Below, in pieces: positions 1-5,751 of a DNA stretch of 10,217 nucleotides. Numbering within the stretch: the first letter of the stretch is position 1; the number at the start of each line of letters is the position of its first letter. The DNA is taken from positions 1 through 10,217 of the forward strand of contig CALJUK010000984.1 of the NCBI GenBank assembly GCA_937975745.1, written 5' to 3'. The stretch is from an uncultured Planctomycetaceae bacterium. Lineage in GTDB: Bacteria > Planctomycetota > Planctomycetia > Planctomycetales > Planctomycetaceae. The notes below the pieces were generated by a model that saw only the letters and a list, made by a program, of their open reading frames with translations, did not search any database and was not told where the DNA came from. The translations under genes and the position numbers were made by a program.

Positions 1-153
1 GGTCGCCTGGGCTTCCTTCGAGCAGGCAACCACACGCAGCCCCTGATGGGCCACCGAAAACAGCACCAGCGGTCTGTCTTCAAGCTCCGGCTGCGCGTGT
101 CTGAGCCGTTGCACGGGCCAATTGGGAAACCAGATGCTGACAAACCGAGGCAT
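1..153 (-). CDS. imuB: ImuB-like Y-family DNA polymerase homologue, N-terminal 51 codons (partial)
   Basis: Reading from an ATG at 153 to the left edge gives 51 residues. They begin with a Met-Pro-Arg-Phe-Val segment followed by SIWFPNWPVQRL and, further on, RPLVL and VACS. This is the usual N-terminus of ImuB, the Y-family polymerase-like protein that works with ImuA and the DnaE2 polymerase in damage-induced mutagenesis. ImuB proteins normally lack the catalytic acidic residues and act as a hub through the beta clamp; the residues that would show this lie outside the window. The start codon sits inside the 3' end of imuA, an overlap of 74 nt, so the two genes are very probably cotranscribed. 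Only a weak purine stretch precedes the ATG. The family call rests on the N-terminal motif and on the imuA neighbour. Confidence 0.85.
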   Translation of the reverse strand, partial: MPRFVSIWFPNWPVQRLRHAQPELEDRPLVLFSVAHQGLRVVACSKEAQAT

Positions 154-955
154 CGTTTACATCCAGATCGCATGTCGCCGAAAACAGACCGGCCCGGTGA
201 CGTAATAGTTCGCACCGAACAGGCCAGGGAGCCTGACTGCCGGAGAACAGGTCTTCTAGAAGCGGCTCCAAAACCTCTGTGTGCTTCGTCTTCGTCCTGA
301 AAACGCTGGCCGAGGACTCGCCACCAACCGGTTTTGAAACCGGTTCGACAGAAGACTTGCGATCCGGTGGGGGAAGGGAACGAACCAGCCAGCGGATGTC
401 GGCCCAGGTGGGCTCGCGACGGAAGCGGGCCGGCCGAATCAGAAAACCGATATTCCCGGCCGTCTCAGCCGCCAGCTTCAACCGGCGAAAAGCCCGCTCA
501 GGAAGATGTTCGATCCGGGCCAAAACAACCGTCGCCCCCGGTGTCCGGAGCGTCTGCTCCAGCGTCCAGAGAAACTGACTGGGTTCCGGCCGCAGTAGAA
601 CAGAACGCCGCAGATCGAGACCGCAATTCGTCCAGGCCAGCGGAGAGAGTTCGTGGCTGTCATCGACGGCCAGAAAAAGGCCCTTCTCCCGCAGCAGACA
701 GGCTGCCAGACGAAGCACCAACGTAAGACACCCGCTCCCGTCAGCCGCCGTCAGCCATTCGGCCAACAGTCCAGGTGGAAAGAAATCCGACAAGCCTTCT
801 TGTGTTGCAACCTCTTTTTGTGAAATCTGTTGTGAACTTTTCTTTCGGACGGAAAAGCTGCTCAGCCGTTTGGACAATGCCCGGATCATCTTGGCCCGCT
901 CGGCAGTGGAAAGAGCCGTCGTTGAAGAAGCGGGAAGGTTTGTCATCGGCTGCAT
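80..955 (-). CDS. imuA: ImuA-like, RecA-related SOS mutagenesis protein
   Basis: A 291-residue protein from the ATG at 955; a GTG at 1006 would add 17 residues and an ATG at 946 would remove three. The ATG at 955 is preferred because a promoter-like sequence ends at 1014 on this strand, leaving almost no leader for the GTG; no start has a good SD. The core has the ImuA/RecA-like pattern: a weak Walker A-like ADGSG near residues 71-75, the strand LFLAVDDS (93-100), LRRSVLLRPE (115-124), a WTLEQTLR helix (130-137), TVVLARIE (142-149), and RRLKLAAETAG followed by FLIRPARFRRE. It closes with a VRCELLRHRAG segment typical of the end of the family fold. ImuA is known to work with ImuB and DnaE2 in SOS translesion synthesis. 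The last 25 residues are read through the start of imuB in another frame, so the C-terminus may be a lineage-specific extension. Confidence 0.8.
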   Translation of the reverse strand: MQPMTNLPASSTTALSTAERAKMIRALSKRLSSFSVRKKSSQQISQKEVATQEGLSDFFPPGLLAEWLTAADGSGCLTLVLRLAACLLREKGLFLAVDDSHELSPLAWTNCGLDLRRSVLLRPEPSQFLWTLEQTLRTPGATVVLARIEHLPERAFRRLKLAAETAGNIGFLIRPARFRREPTWADIRWLVRSLPPPDRKSSVEPVSKPVGGESSASVFRTKTKHTEVLEPLLEDLFSGSQAPWPVRCELLRHRAGLFSATCDLDVNDASVCQHLVSQLARATAQTRAAGA

Positions 956-1013
956 GGGAGACAACACACCAATAATAGGCGCAAACACTGATGGACATGG
1001 AAACACATCCTGT

Positions 1014-1041
1014 TGTATACGCCTGTATCGACATCCGTCAA
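1014..1041 (-). promoter_or_regulatory. Candidate imuA-imuB promoter
   Basis: On the minus strand, TTGACG (plus 1036-1041) is followed after 16 nt by TATACA (plus 1014-1019). This resembles a sigma70 -35/-10 pair with 5/6 and 4/6 matches. Initiation would fall near 1007, just upstream of the GTG at 1006 and about 50 nt from the ATG at 955. A roughly symmetric GATAC...GTATAC arrangement overlaps the spacer and -10, as an SOS operator might, but it matches no LexA box I can name. Confidence 0.45.
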
Positions 1042-1142
1042 GAGAAACTTGCGGAAGATCCGAGAACGGAGAAATCGTGAGAGGAGGCTGGGAGGCTCGA
1101 ATCTCAAGCCCGGGGAGGCCCGGGGGTGCGAAAATATCGCAC

Positions 1143-1170
1143 TTGACGTTAGTCTAGTATTTCCGATACT
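1143..1170 (+). promoter_or_regulatory. Candidate toxin-operon promoter
   Basis: TTGACG (1143-1148), a 16-nt spacer and GATACT (1165-1170) form a sigma70-like promoter reading toward the toxin gene. Initiation near 1177 would give a leader of about 44 nt that contains the strong AGGAGG at 1209-1214. No comparable promoter was seen before the downstream immunity genes, so it may drive the whole cluster. Confidence 0.45.
1156..1170. promoter_or_regulatory. Perfect dyad AGTAT-N5-ATACT over the -10, candidate operator
   Basis: AGTAT TTCCG ATACT is a perfect 5+5 bp inverted repeat with a 5-nt centre. It covers the proposed -10 of the toxin promoter, so a dimeric repressor bound there would block RNA polymerase. 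The size fits a small helix-turn-helix dimer or a LexA-like protein. No regulator gene is adjacent, so its identity is unknown. Confidence 0.35.
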
Positions 1171-1208
1171 GCGGCTTGAGAATCTATCGACGTTCAATCC
1201 CCTTCGAC

Positions 1209-1214
1209 AGGAGG
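1209..1214 (+). promoter_or_regulatory. Strong Shine-Dalgarno site that sets the toxin start
   Basis: AGGAGG lies 6 nt before the ATG at 1221. This supports 1221 as the true start rather than the in-frame ATG at 1176, which would coincide with the predicted transcription start and has no SD. Confidence 0.7.
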
Positions 1215-1220
1215 TCGACG

Positions 1221-2528
1221 ATGCCGCGGGCCCAGCGCGAGTTCGACATGTTGGACGAAGTCTTCAGTCAGTACGCCGAAGCCTACCCACCGAATCCATC
1301 GCCGCCGCCGAAATCCCATCCGGACGACCCGCTCCCCCCGCCCAAACCGGTCTCAGCCACTCATTCTGACCGATTCAGCACGGCACCTCCCGCCATGCCC
1401 TTTTCCTTCGGCCCCAGTGCGTCGCCCGCGCCCCAACACGGGTGGGCCGAGTTGCTGACTCGCGGAACCATGCTGGCCTTTGCCCTTCTGGCCGGTCTCT
1501 GCTTCTGGCAGACCCTTCCGTTCGGTCACTCCTCCGTAACGGCCCGGCAGGTCGAGTTCACCTCCGGAACCACAACGGCAACTTCCGCCACGACTGGACC
1601 CGAAACACGCCGCATCAAGGACATTCGTGTCGGTGACCGCGTTCTCTCTCGCCCGCTGGCCGAATATGGCCCCTTCTCTCGCCAGCCGACACAGCGGCAC
1701 CCGGCCGAGACTCATCCCAAGAGCTGGCGATTGATTCGGCTGCAATTCTTTCAGCCCGATGGAGAACCCATCGACGCAGAGCTCCTCCGCTCGGCCGCGT
1801 GGGTCGACCAATGCGGTCTCACAGCGGGCGAGACATGCCGGCTGGAACTCTCGGAAGAAGAGACCCGGTCCGAAGCGCTGATTCTGGCGATCGAGCCTTG
1901 CCCGCCGATCAAACCGGGTGTGGGCGAAGTGGTGACAGGCACGTTCTCGCACGTGGCGGCCGCAATCATCGATCTGCATGTCGAGGGGGAATCCGAACCG
2001 ATCGGCGTGACACCCGGGCATCCTTTCTGGAGCGTCGACCGACAGGACTTTGTGCCTGTGGGAGAACTGCGGATTGGTGAGCGATTGCGCACCATCGCCG
2101 GAGGCCAGGCGTGCGTTTCGTCCATTACTCCCCGTGGCCCGCCCGAGCGTGTCTACAACCTGGAGATCGCAGGCGAGCATCAGTACCATGTGGCGTCCAC
2201 CGGCCTGCTCGCACACAACACGTGCACGGTTCATCGGCACCATTCCGACCCAATCTTCATGGGCGGAAAACGCAACCAGCCGACAACCATACTGACGGTC
2301 ACCGAACACAAACGGTTGCATCGGGATCTCAACGATTTCCTGAAGGGCAAGACAAACTCCGCCGGCAATCATACGCGTCCGCAACGCGGCAACTCGGGAA
2401 GAACCATTCGCAAGACCTTCACAACTGCAGAGCGCAGGGCTGCCATGGCTGAGTTCTACACGAAATTCCGCGAGAAATACCCGACGGCTGCGAAAGACTA
2501 CTTCGCACAACACCCAGACCTGGAATGA
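1221..2528 (+). CDS. Membrane-anchored polymorphic toxin: Hint domain plus His-rich putative nuclease C-terminus
   Basis: A 435-residue protein. Residues 1-80 are Pro/Ser-rich and of low complexity. Residues 83-100 form one hydrophobic segment after Arg81, a probable N-in membrane anchor. Residues ~128-333 resemble the pretoxin Hint (intein-like) domain: RRIKDIRVGDRVLS, VVTGTFSHV, TPGHPFWSVDRQDFVP, then RVYNLEIAGEHQYHV ending in the HN pair (332-333) that precedes the processing point in Hint proteins. The usual N-terminal Cys of Hint motif A is not seen where expected. Residues 334-435 form the variable toxin tip, with HRHHSDPIFMGG (338-349), EHKRLHRDLNDF (362-373) and GNH near 384. The paired histidines suggest an HNH/endonuclease VII-like metal nuclease, but this is not proven. 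Polymorphic toxins of this layout sit directly upstream of their immunity gene, as here: the stop overlaps an ATG in ATGA, and the likely start of the next gene is 17 nt on. Confidence 0.75.
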   Translation: MPRAQREFDMLDEVFSQYAEAYPPNPSPPPKSHPDDPLPPPKPVSATHSDRFSTAPPAMPFSFGPSASPAPQHGWAELLTRGTMLAFALLAGLCFWQTLPFGHSSVTARQVEFTSGTTTATSATTGPETRRIKDIRVGDRVLSRPLAEYGPFSRQPTQRHPAETHPKSWRLIRLQFFQPDGEPIDAELLRSAAWVDQCGLTAGETCRLELSEEETRSEALILAIEPCPPIKPGVGEVVTGTFSHVAAAIIDLHVEGESEPIGVTPGHPFWSVDRQDFVPVGELRIGERLRTIAGGQACVSSITPRGPPERVYNLEIAGEHQYHVASTGLLAHNTCTVHRHHSDPIFMGGKRNQPTTILTVTEHKRLHRDLNDFLKGKTNSAGNHTRPQRGNSGRTIRKTFTTAERRAAMAEFYTKFREKYPTAAKDYFAQHPDLE

Positions 2529-2545
2529 CCCAAGGACATGATTTA

Positions 2546-3313
2546 ATGGTCGGTTACTGCATCTACGGCCAATTCAACGACAGCTATGCGTTTCACGAAG
2601 TGCCGGACCTGACCGAGTACCAGAAACTCCACCAGGCTCTCCTGCCCGACATGACGGGGGACACACAGCCGGAAGTGCAGCGGTGCCCGGCCTGTGGCGA
2701 GATGCTCAACAAGTGGGACGTGCCGCTGACAGACCTGCGGCTGAAACGCCGGAGGTCTGATATCAGTGCGACCTACGATGGTGTCAAGACTGTCTCCCAG
2801 CGGTTCCGAGACGTCTGTGAAACCGAGGGACTGACTGGGCTGCGATTCATTTCACTCCCAAAAGACAAGGCATTCTATGCCATTCGACCAATCCGGGCTG
2901 TAAGATTTGATGCCGTCCGTCGCCAAACAGAATTCCTCAACCGTTGCGACGTTTGTGGCCGTTACCGGTCTGTCGTCGGAGCCACACCCGTCTGCCTGAA
3001 AGCGGGTGAATCGATCCACCCGAAGGAATTCGTCTGGACCGATCTCGAGTTCGCCAGCGGTGACGAGAAACATCCCTTGCTACTGTGTGGTGTCGAAGCG
3101 GGACAGATCCTCAAGCGAGCCAAGCTGCGTGGCCTCGATATCGAACCAATCAAAGATGCCCACGCCGCACCGGCCCCGGTTCGATTTGATTGGTATTCGT
3201 CACGGCGGCCCGCGACTACTTCGCTCAACATCCCGATCTTGAGTGACGGCCTCCCCGAAGAAATGAACATTGTGGCGAACTTGGAATGGCACATCGAACG
3301 AACTCTACGCTGA
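2546..3313 (+). CDS. Double-CXXC candidate immunity protein, copy 1 (frameshift-extended tail)
   Basis: A 255-residue cytosolic protein with two CXXC pairs, CPAC (47-50) and CDVC in the middle of the chain, probably binding one metal ion. It resembles the double-CXXCG paralogous family of Myxococcus (SitI6-type immunity proteins), and its place directly behind the toxin supports a role as the cognate antitoxin. The ATG at 2546 is chosen because AAGGA stands 9 nt upstream and the paralogues start at the same point; an ATG at 2525 overlapping the toxin stop would add seven residues. Copies 2 and 3 end in APSSI. Here a one-base deletion near 3176-3180 skips the TGA at 3187-3189, and translation runs 44 residues further (212-255) through a toxin remnant in a different frame. 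The tail is probably non-functional. Family assignment is by motif memory. Confidence 0.75.
   Translation: MVGYCIYGQFNDSYAFHEVPDLTEYQKLHQALLPDMTGDTQPEVQRCPACGEMLNKWDVPLTDLRLKRRRSDISATYDGVKTVSQRFRDVCETEGLTGLRFISLPKDKAFYAIRPIRAVRFDAVRRQTEFLNRCDVCGRYRSVVGATPVCLKAGESIHPKEFVWTDLEFASGDEKHPLLLCGVEAGQILKRAKLRGLDIEPIKDAHAAPAPVRFDWYSSRRPATTSLNIPILSDGLPEEMNIVANLEWHIERTLR
3202..3246 (+). pseudogene. Remnant of the toxin C-terminus behind immunity copy 1
   Basis: In the frame used by copy 1 before its frameshift, the bases after the TGA at 3187-3189 read LVFV and then TAARDYFAQHPDLE and a stop. The toxin ends TAAKDYFAQHPDLE and a stop (residues 422-435), so 13 of 14 residues match and the stop position is the same. 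No other toxin sequence was recognised here. It now overlaps the out-of-frame tail of copy 1. This is best explained as the 3' scar of a decayed toxin module duplicated together with its immunity gene. Confidence 0.85.
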
Positions 3314-3330
3314 GACAAGACCCTTTAACG

Positions 3331-3972
3331 ATGGCATATCGCTTCTCAATCCAATTCAACGACAGCTACGCGTTCCACGAAGCGCCGGACCTGACCGAGT
3401 ATCAGAAGCTCCATCAGGCTCTGCTGCCCGACATGACGGGGGACACACAGCCGGAAGTGCAGCGGTGCCCGGCCTGTGGCGAGATGCTCAACAAATGGGA
3501 CGTGCCGCTCACCGATCTGCGACTGAGGAAACGCCGATACGACATCAGCGCCACTTACGACGGCGTGGACGTCGTTTCCCAGCGTTTCATAGACGTCTAT
3601 GAAACCGAGGGGCTGACCGGGCTGCGATTCATTTCACTCCCGAAGGACAAGGCATTCTATGCCATCCAGGCTGTTCGCCGCGTCGCCTTCGATCCCACGC
3701 GAAGCAACACGCGGTTCATCGACCGTTGTCCGACATGCGGGCGTTACGAGTCCGTCGTCGGTGTGACGCCTGTCGCTTTGAAGCCAGGGGAAAAAATTCA
3801 ACCGAAGGAATTCGTCTGGACGGACCTCGAGTTCGCCAGCGAGGACGAAAAGCACCCTCTCCTTCTCTGTGGTGTCGAAGCGGGACAGATCCTCAAGCGG
3901 GCCAAGCTGCGTGGCCTCGATATCGAACCAATCAAGGATGCCCACGCAGCACCGGCCCCCAGTTCGATTTGA
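3331..3972 (+). CDS. Double-CXXC candidate immunity protein, copy 2
   Basis: A 213-residue paralogue of copy 1 with CPAC (46-49) and CPTC (133-136), a LTGLRFISLPKD strand region in the middle and a FVWTDLEFAS...HPLLLCG...LRGLDIEPI C-terminal block. No signal peptide or membrane segment is visible, as expected of a cytosolic immunity protein. The start at 3331 matches the paralogues; no SD stands before it. The gene is a mosaic: 3424-3494 is identical to copy 1 at 2642-2712, while 3515-3972 is identical to copy 3. It ends at the ancestral APSSI stop and is followed by a toxin-end remnant. It may protect against a variant of the toxin tip carried by relatives, or be a dosage copy; the sequence does not decide. 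Confidence 0.75.
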   Translation: MAYRFSIQFNDSYAFHEAPDLTEYQKLHQALLPDMTGDTQPEVQRCPACGEMLNKWDVPLTDLRLRKRRYDISATYDGVDVVSQRFIDVYETEGLTGLRFISLPKDKAFYAIQAVRRVAFDPTRSNTRFIDRCPTCGRYESVVGVTPVALKPGEKIQPKEFVWTDLEFASEDEKHPLLLCGVEAGQILKRAKLRGLDIEPIKDAHAAPAPSSI

Positions 3973-3976
3973 TTGG
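3515..3976 (+). repeat. 462-nt exact direct repeat, first copy (partner at 4231-4692)
   Basis: Compared base by base by eye, 3515-3976 and 4231-4692 are identical at an offset of 716. The block covers the C-terminal two thirds of immunity copies 2 and 3 and stops four bases past the stop codon. Silent positions are also identical, so the event is recent. Confidence 0.85.
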
Positions 3977-3984
3977 TATTCGTC

Positions 3985-4026
3985 ACCGCGGCCCGCGACT
4001 TTACACGGCATCCAGAACTGGAATAG
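3985..4026 (+). pseudogene. Remnant of the toxin C-terminus behind immunity copy 2
   Basis: After the TGA of copy 2 the same frame reads LVFV then TAARDFTRHPELE and a TAG stop, matching the toxin end TAAKDYFAQHPDLE with substitutions and one residue fewer. The DNA around the stop, CTGGAATAGCCAAAGG, closely matches CTGGAATGACCCAAGG at the true toxin end. The spacing from this stop to the next immunity ATG (17 nt) equals the toxin-to-copy-1 spacing. Confidence 0.8.
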
Positions 4027-4043
4027 CCAAAGGCCCCAACACC

Positions 4044-4688
4044 ATGCTTGGATACGAATTTGGTGGCCAGGACAACGACAGCTATGCGTTTCACGAACGG
4101 CCGGACCTGACCGAGTATCAGAAACTCCATCAGGCTCTGCTGCCCGATATGACGGGCAAAAGTCGGCCCGAAGTGCAACGGTGTCCGGCCTGTGGCGAGA
4201 TGCTCAACAAGTGGGACGTGCCGCTCACCAATCTGCGACTGAGGAAACGCCGATACGACATCAGCGCCACTTACGACGGCGTGGACGTCGTTTCCCAGCG
4301 TTTCATAGACGTCTATGAAACCGAGGGGCTGACCGGGCTGCGATTCATTTCACTCCCGAAGGACAAGGCATTCTATGCCATCCAGGCTGTTCGCCGCGTC
4401 GCCTTCGATCCCACGCGAAGCAACACGCGGTTCATCGACCGTTGTCCGACATGCGGGCGTTACGAGTCCGTCGTCGGTGTGACGCCTGTCGCTTTGAAGC
4501 CAGGGGAAAAAATTCAACCGAAGGAATTCGTCTGGACGGACCTCGAGTTCGCCAGCGAGGACGAAAAGCACCCTCTCCTTCTCTGTGGTGTCGAAGCGGG
4601 ACAGATCCTCAAGCGGGCCAAGCTGCGTGGCCTCGATATCGAACCAATCAAGGATGCCCACGCAGCACCGGCCCCCAGTTCGATTTGA
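4044..4688 (+). CDS. Double-CXXC candidate immunity protein, copy 3
   Basis: A 214-residue paralogue with CPAC (47-50) and CPTC (134-137). The ATG at 4044 follows a toxin-end scar by 17 nt with an AAAGG-like SD further upstream; a longer reading from 3726 is out of frame with the family and is not real. From residue ~63 to the stop it is identical in DNA to copy 2. The N-terminal part differs more (for example GKSRPEVQ in place of GDTQPEVQ), so any specificity difference between copies 2 and 3 would lie in the first 60 residues. No toxin scar follows it; the DNA diverges four bases after the stop. Confidence 0.75.
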   Translation: MLGYEFGGQDNDSYAFHERPDLTEYQKLHQALLPDMTGKSRPEVQRCPACGEMLNKWDVPLTNLRLRKRRYDISATYDGVDVVSQRFIDVYETEGLTGLRFISLPKDKAFYAIQAVRRVAFDPTRSNTRFIDRCPTCGRYESVVGVTPVALKPGEKIQPKEFVWTDLEFASEDEKHPLLLCGVEAGQILKRAKLRGLDIEPIKDAHAAPAPSSI

Positions 4689-4692
4689 TTGG
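4231..4692 (+). repeat. 462-nt exact direct repeat, second copy (partner at 3515-3976)
   Basis: This is the second member of the pair inside immunity copy 3. Recombination between the two would delete one 716-bp unit, so copy number here may vary between strains. Confidence 0.85.
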
Positions 4693-4746
4693 CGACCATG
4701 CCTGCAGCCACTCACGAAACAACCGCACCGAGGCAATCAAGTCATC

Positions 4747-5346
4747 ATGGCTCACAACGATCCGGACGAAGAGAACAATCTGAACGAAGACGAATGGTCG
4801 CTGTGGTGGGATGCGCGTCTTGCCGCGATGGAAACCATCCTCGGCAAGCCCGAGAATATTGTCCTGCACGGCATGATTCCGTTCGATCTTGGCGCAGAGA
4901 TGGGTGGGACGCCTGATTTGGTCTACTTCCATGAGCATCTGGACGGGGTCGTTTCCGCGACTGCGGAATTGATCGGCTGCGACGATCAAATCCGCAACAG
5001 CCAGGGAAACTACGAATTGATGATCTGTACCCGCGAAGACAAGGAGTGGGGGGACAACATTATTTCACAACTTGCCCACTATACTCTCGAGTCCGAGCTG
5101 AATCCGGGTGACACCATAGACATCGGCCCGGCCACACCAGAGGGCTCGACCATCGAAGCATTCTTGTTTTGCGACTACGGCCGATTTACTGTGAGAGACC
5201 AAGACGCCGGTCTTCTGTTGTGTATGGGCATCACCGGCGATGAACTGGCCGAATGTCGGGCGGGCAATCGTTTGGATGTCGAAGCGGCGCTCAATGCTGC
5301 CGGTGTTTTTCCATTCACGGACCTGTTTCGAAAGTCAGTCCTCTGA
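4747..5346 (+). CDS. SUFU-family (suppressor-of-fused-like) candidate immunity protein
   Basis: A 199-residue protein from the ATG at 4747, beginning MAHNDPDEE; a longer in-frame reading from 4585 would run through immunity copy 3 and is rejected. The order of segments fits the bacterial SUFU immunity domain: a TPDLVYFHEHLDG strand pair (55-67), the YELMICTREDKEW strand (89-101), a helix ISQLAHYTL (106-114), the LNPGDTIDIG turn (118-127), EAFLFCDYGRF, a LLLCMGITGDELAEC block (156-170) and the terminal DLFRKSV. SUFU-domain proteins are common broad immunity proteins in bacterial polymorphic toxin loci. No toxin for it is seen here, so it may be an orphan immunity gene or act on the same toxin. 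Only a weak GAGG stands 13 nt upstream; translation may be coupled to copy 3. Confidence 0.7.
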   Translation: MAHNDPDEENNLNEDEWSLWWDARLAAMETILGKPENIVLHGMIPFDLGAEMGGTPDLVYFHEHLDGVVSATAELIGCDDQIRNSQGNYELMICTREDKEWGDNIISQLAHYTLESELNPGDTIDIGPATPEGSTIEAFLFCDYGRFTVRDQDAGLLLCMGITGDELAECRAGNRLDVEAALNAAGVFPFTDLFRKSVL

Positions 5347-5437
5347 TCGACAACAGGGCCACACGCCGCGACCGGGTACCAACTCGACGGACCTGCGGTG
5401 GCGTGTCTTGGCGAATGACAGACGACGGCTCTGACAT

Positions 5438-5579
5438 TCACGACCGGGATGGTTTCAGCGGAATCGAAATGACCAACCCGGCCGTCCAAGCCTTATTGCT
5501 GGAGCGACTGTGCAGGTGACATTTAGGACATTCCGACGTCAGGCGGATCGTGCCGGCATAACGAAAGACGCCATCCGCC
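5438..5579 (-). pseudogene. Fragment of a DUF3365 c-haem protein gene (C-terminal ~45 codons)
   Basis: On the minus strand, 5575-5457 matches the 3' end of the haem-protein gene at 6779-6661 with no gaps and roughly 85-90% identity. It reads ADGVFRYAGTIRLTSECPKCH, then TAGLVISIPL and a different short end to a TGA at 5438-5440. The CXXCH motif is intact, but the rest of the gene, including start and signal peptide, is absent: similarity ends near 5579 and an in-frame stop lies further upstream. It is a dead duplicate of that gene or of a third paralogue. Confidence 0.75.
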
Positions 5580-5635
5580 CGATCGGTTACACTCAATGGG
5601 CGGTTCAAAACGGGGGTTCAAGACTGCAGCGTGCG

Positions 5636-5669
5636 GCGTCTTCGCATTTGACGTGCTGGCCGAAGACGC
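5636..5669. repeat. Perfect 9-bp inverted repeat with 16-nt loop
   Basis: GCGTCTTCG (5636-5644) pairs exactly with CGAAGACGC (5661-5669). It lies in the 405-nt gap before the TrkA-C gene, about 80 nt upstream of its start. No T-tract follows, so it is not a classical terminator; it could be an operator or a leader hairpin. Apart from this repeat and the pseudogene at 5438-5579, nothing else was recognised between 5347 and 5751. Confidence 0.4.
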
Positions 5670-5751
5670 GTTACCAACCGATCCTGATCCTGGTTCTGGA
5701 CCGTGTGGCATTCGCCCATCATCTCACAGTGGTCTTTTCCGTTGGTCTGTC

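Noticed and set aside
1108..1130. GC-rich GCCCGGG direct repeat upstream of the toxin as a terminator
   Set aside because: No T-tract follows, and neither flanking gene ends here, since both are divergent from this region.
1176..1220. Longer toxin reading from the ATG at 1176
   Set aside because: The strong AGGAGG stands 6 nt before 1221, while the earlier ATG coincides with the predicted transcription start and has no SD.
1353..2513. Long open frame on the minus strand opposite the toxin
   Set aside because: High-GC shadow frame; its translation shows no domain, and the plus strand carries clear Hint motifs and an SD.
3247..3330. Possible third toxin scar (TTGGAATGGCACA near 3280) before copy 2
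   Set aside because: Only about a dozen bases resemble the CTGGAATGACCCA junction, with the stop lost; too short to claim.
3726..4043. N-terminal extension of immunity copy 3
   Set aside because: This part is copy 2 read in a wrong frame; the family start is at 4044.
2546..4692. CRISPR or insertion sequence as explanation for the repeats
   Set aside because: The repeats are whole coding units of about 716-780 nt; there are no short spaced repeats, transposase or terminal inverted repeats.
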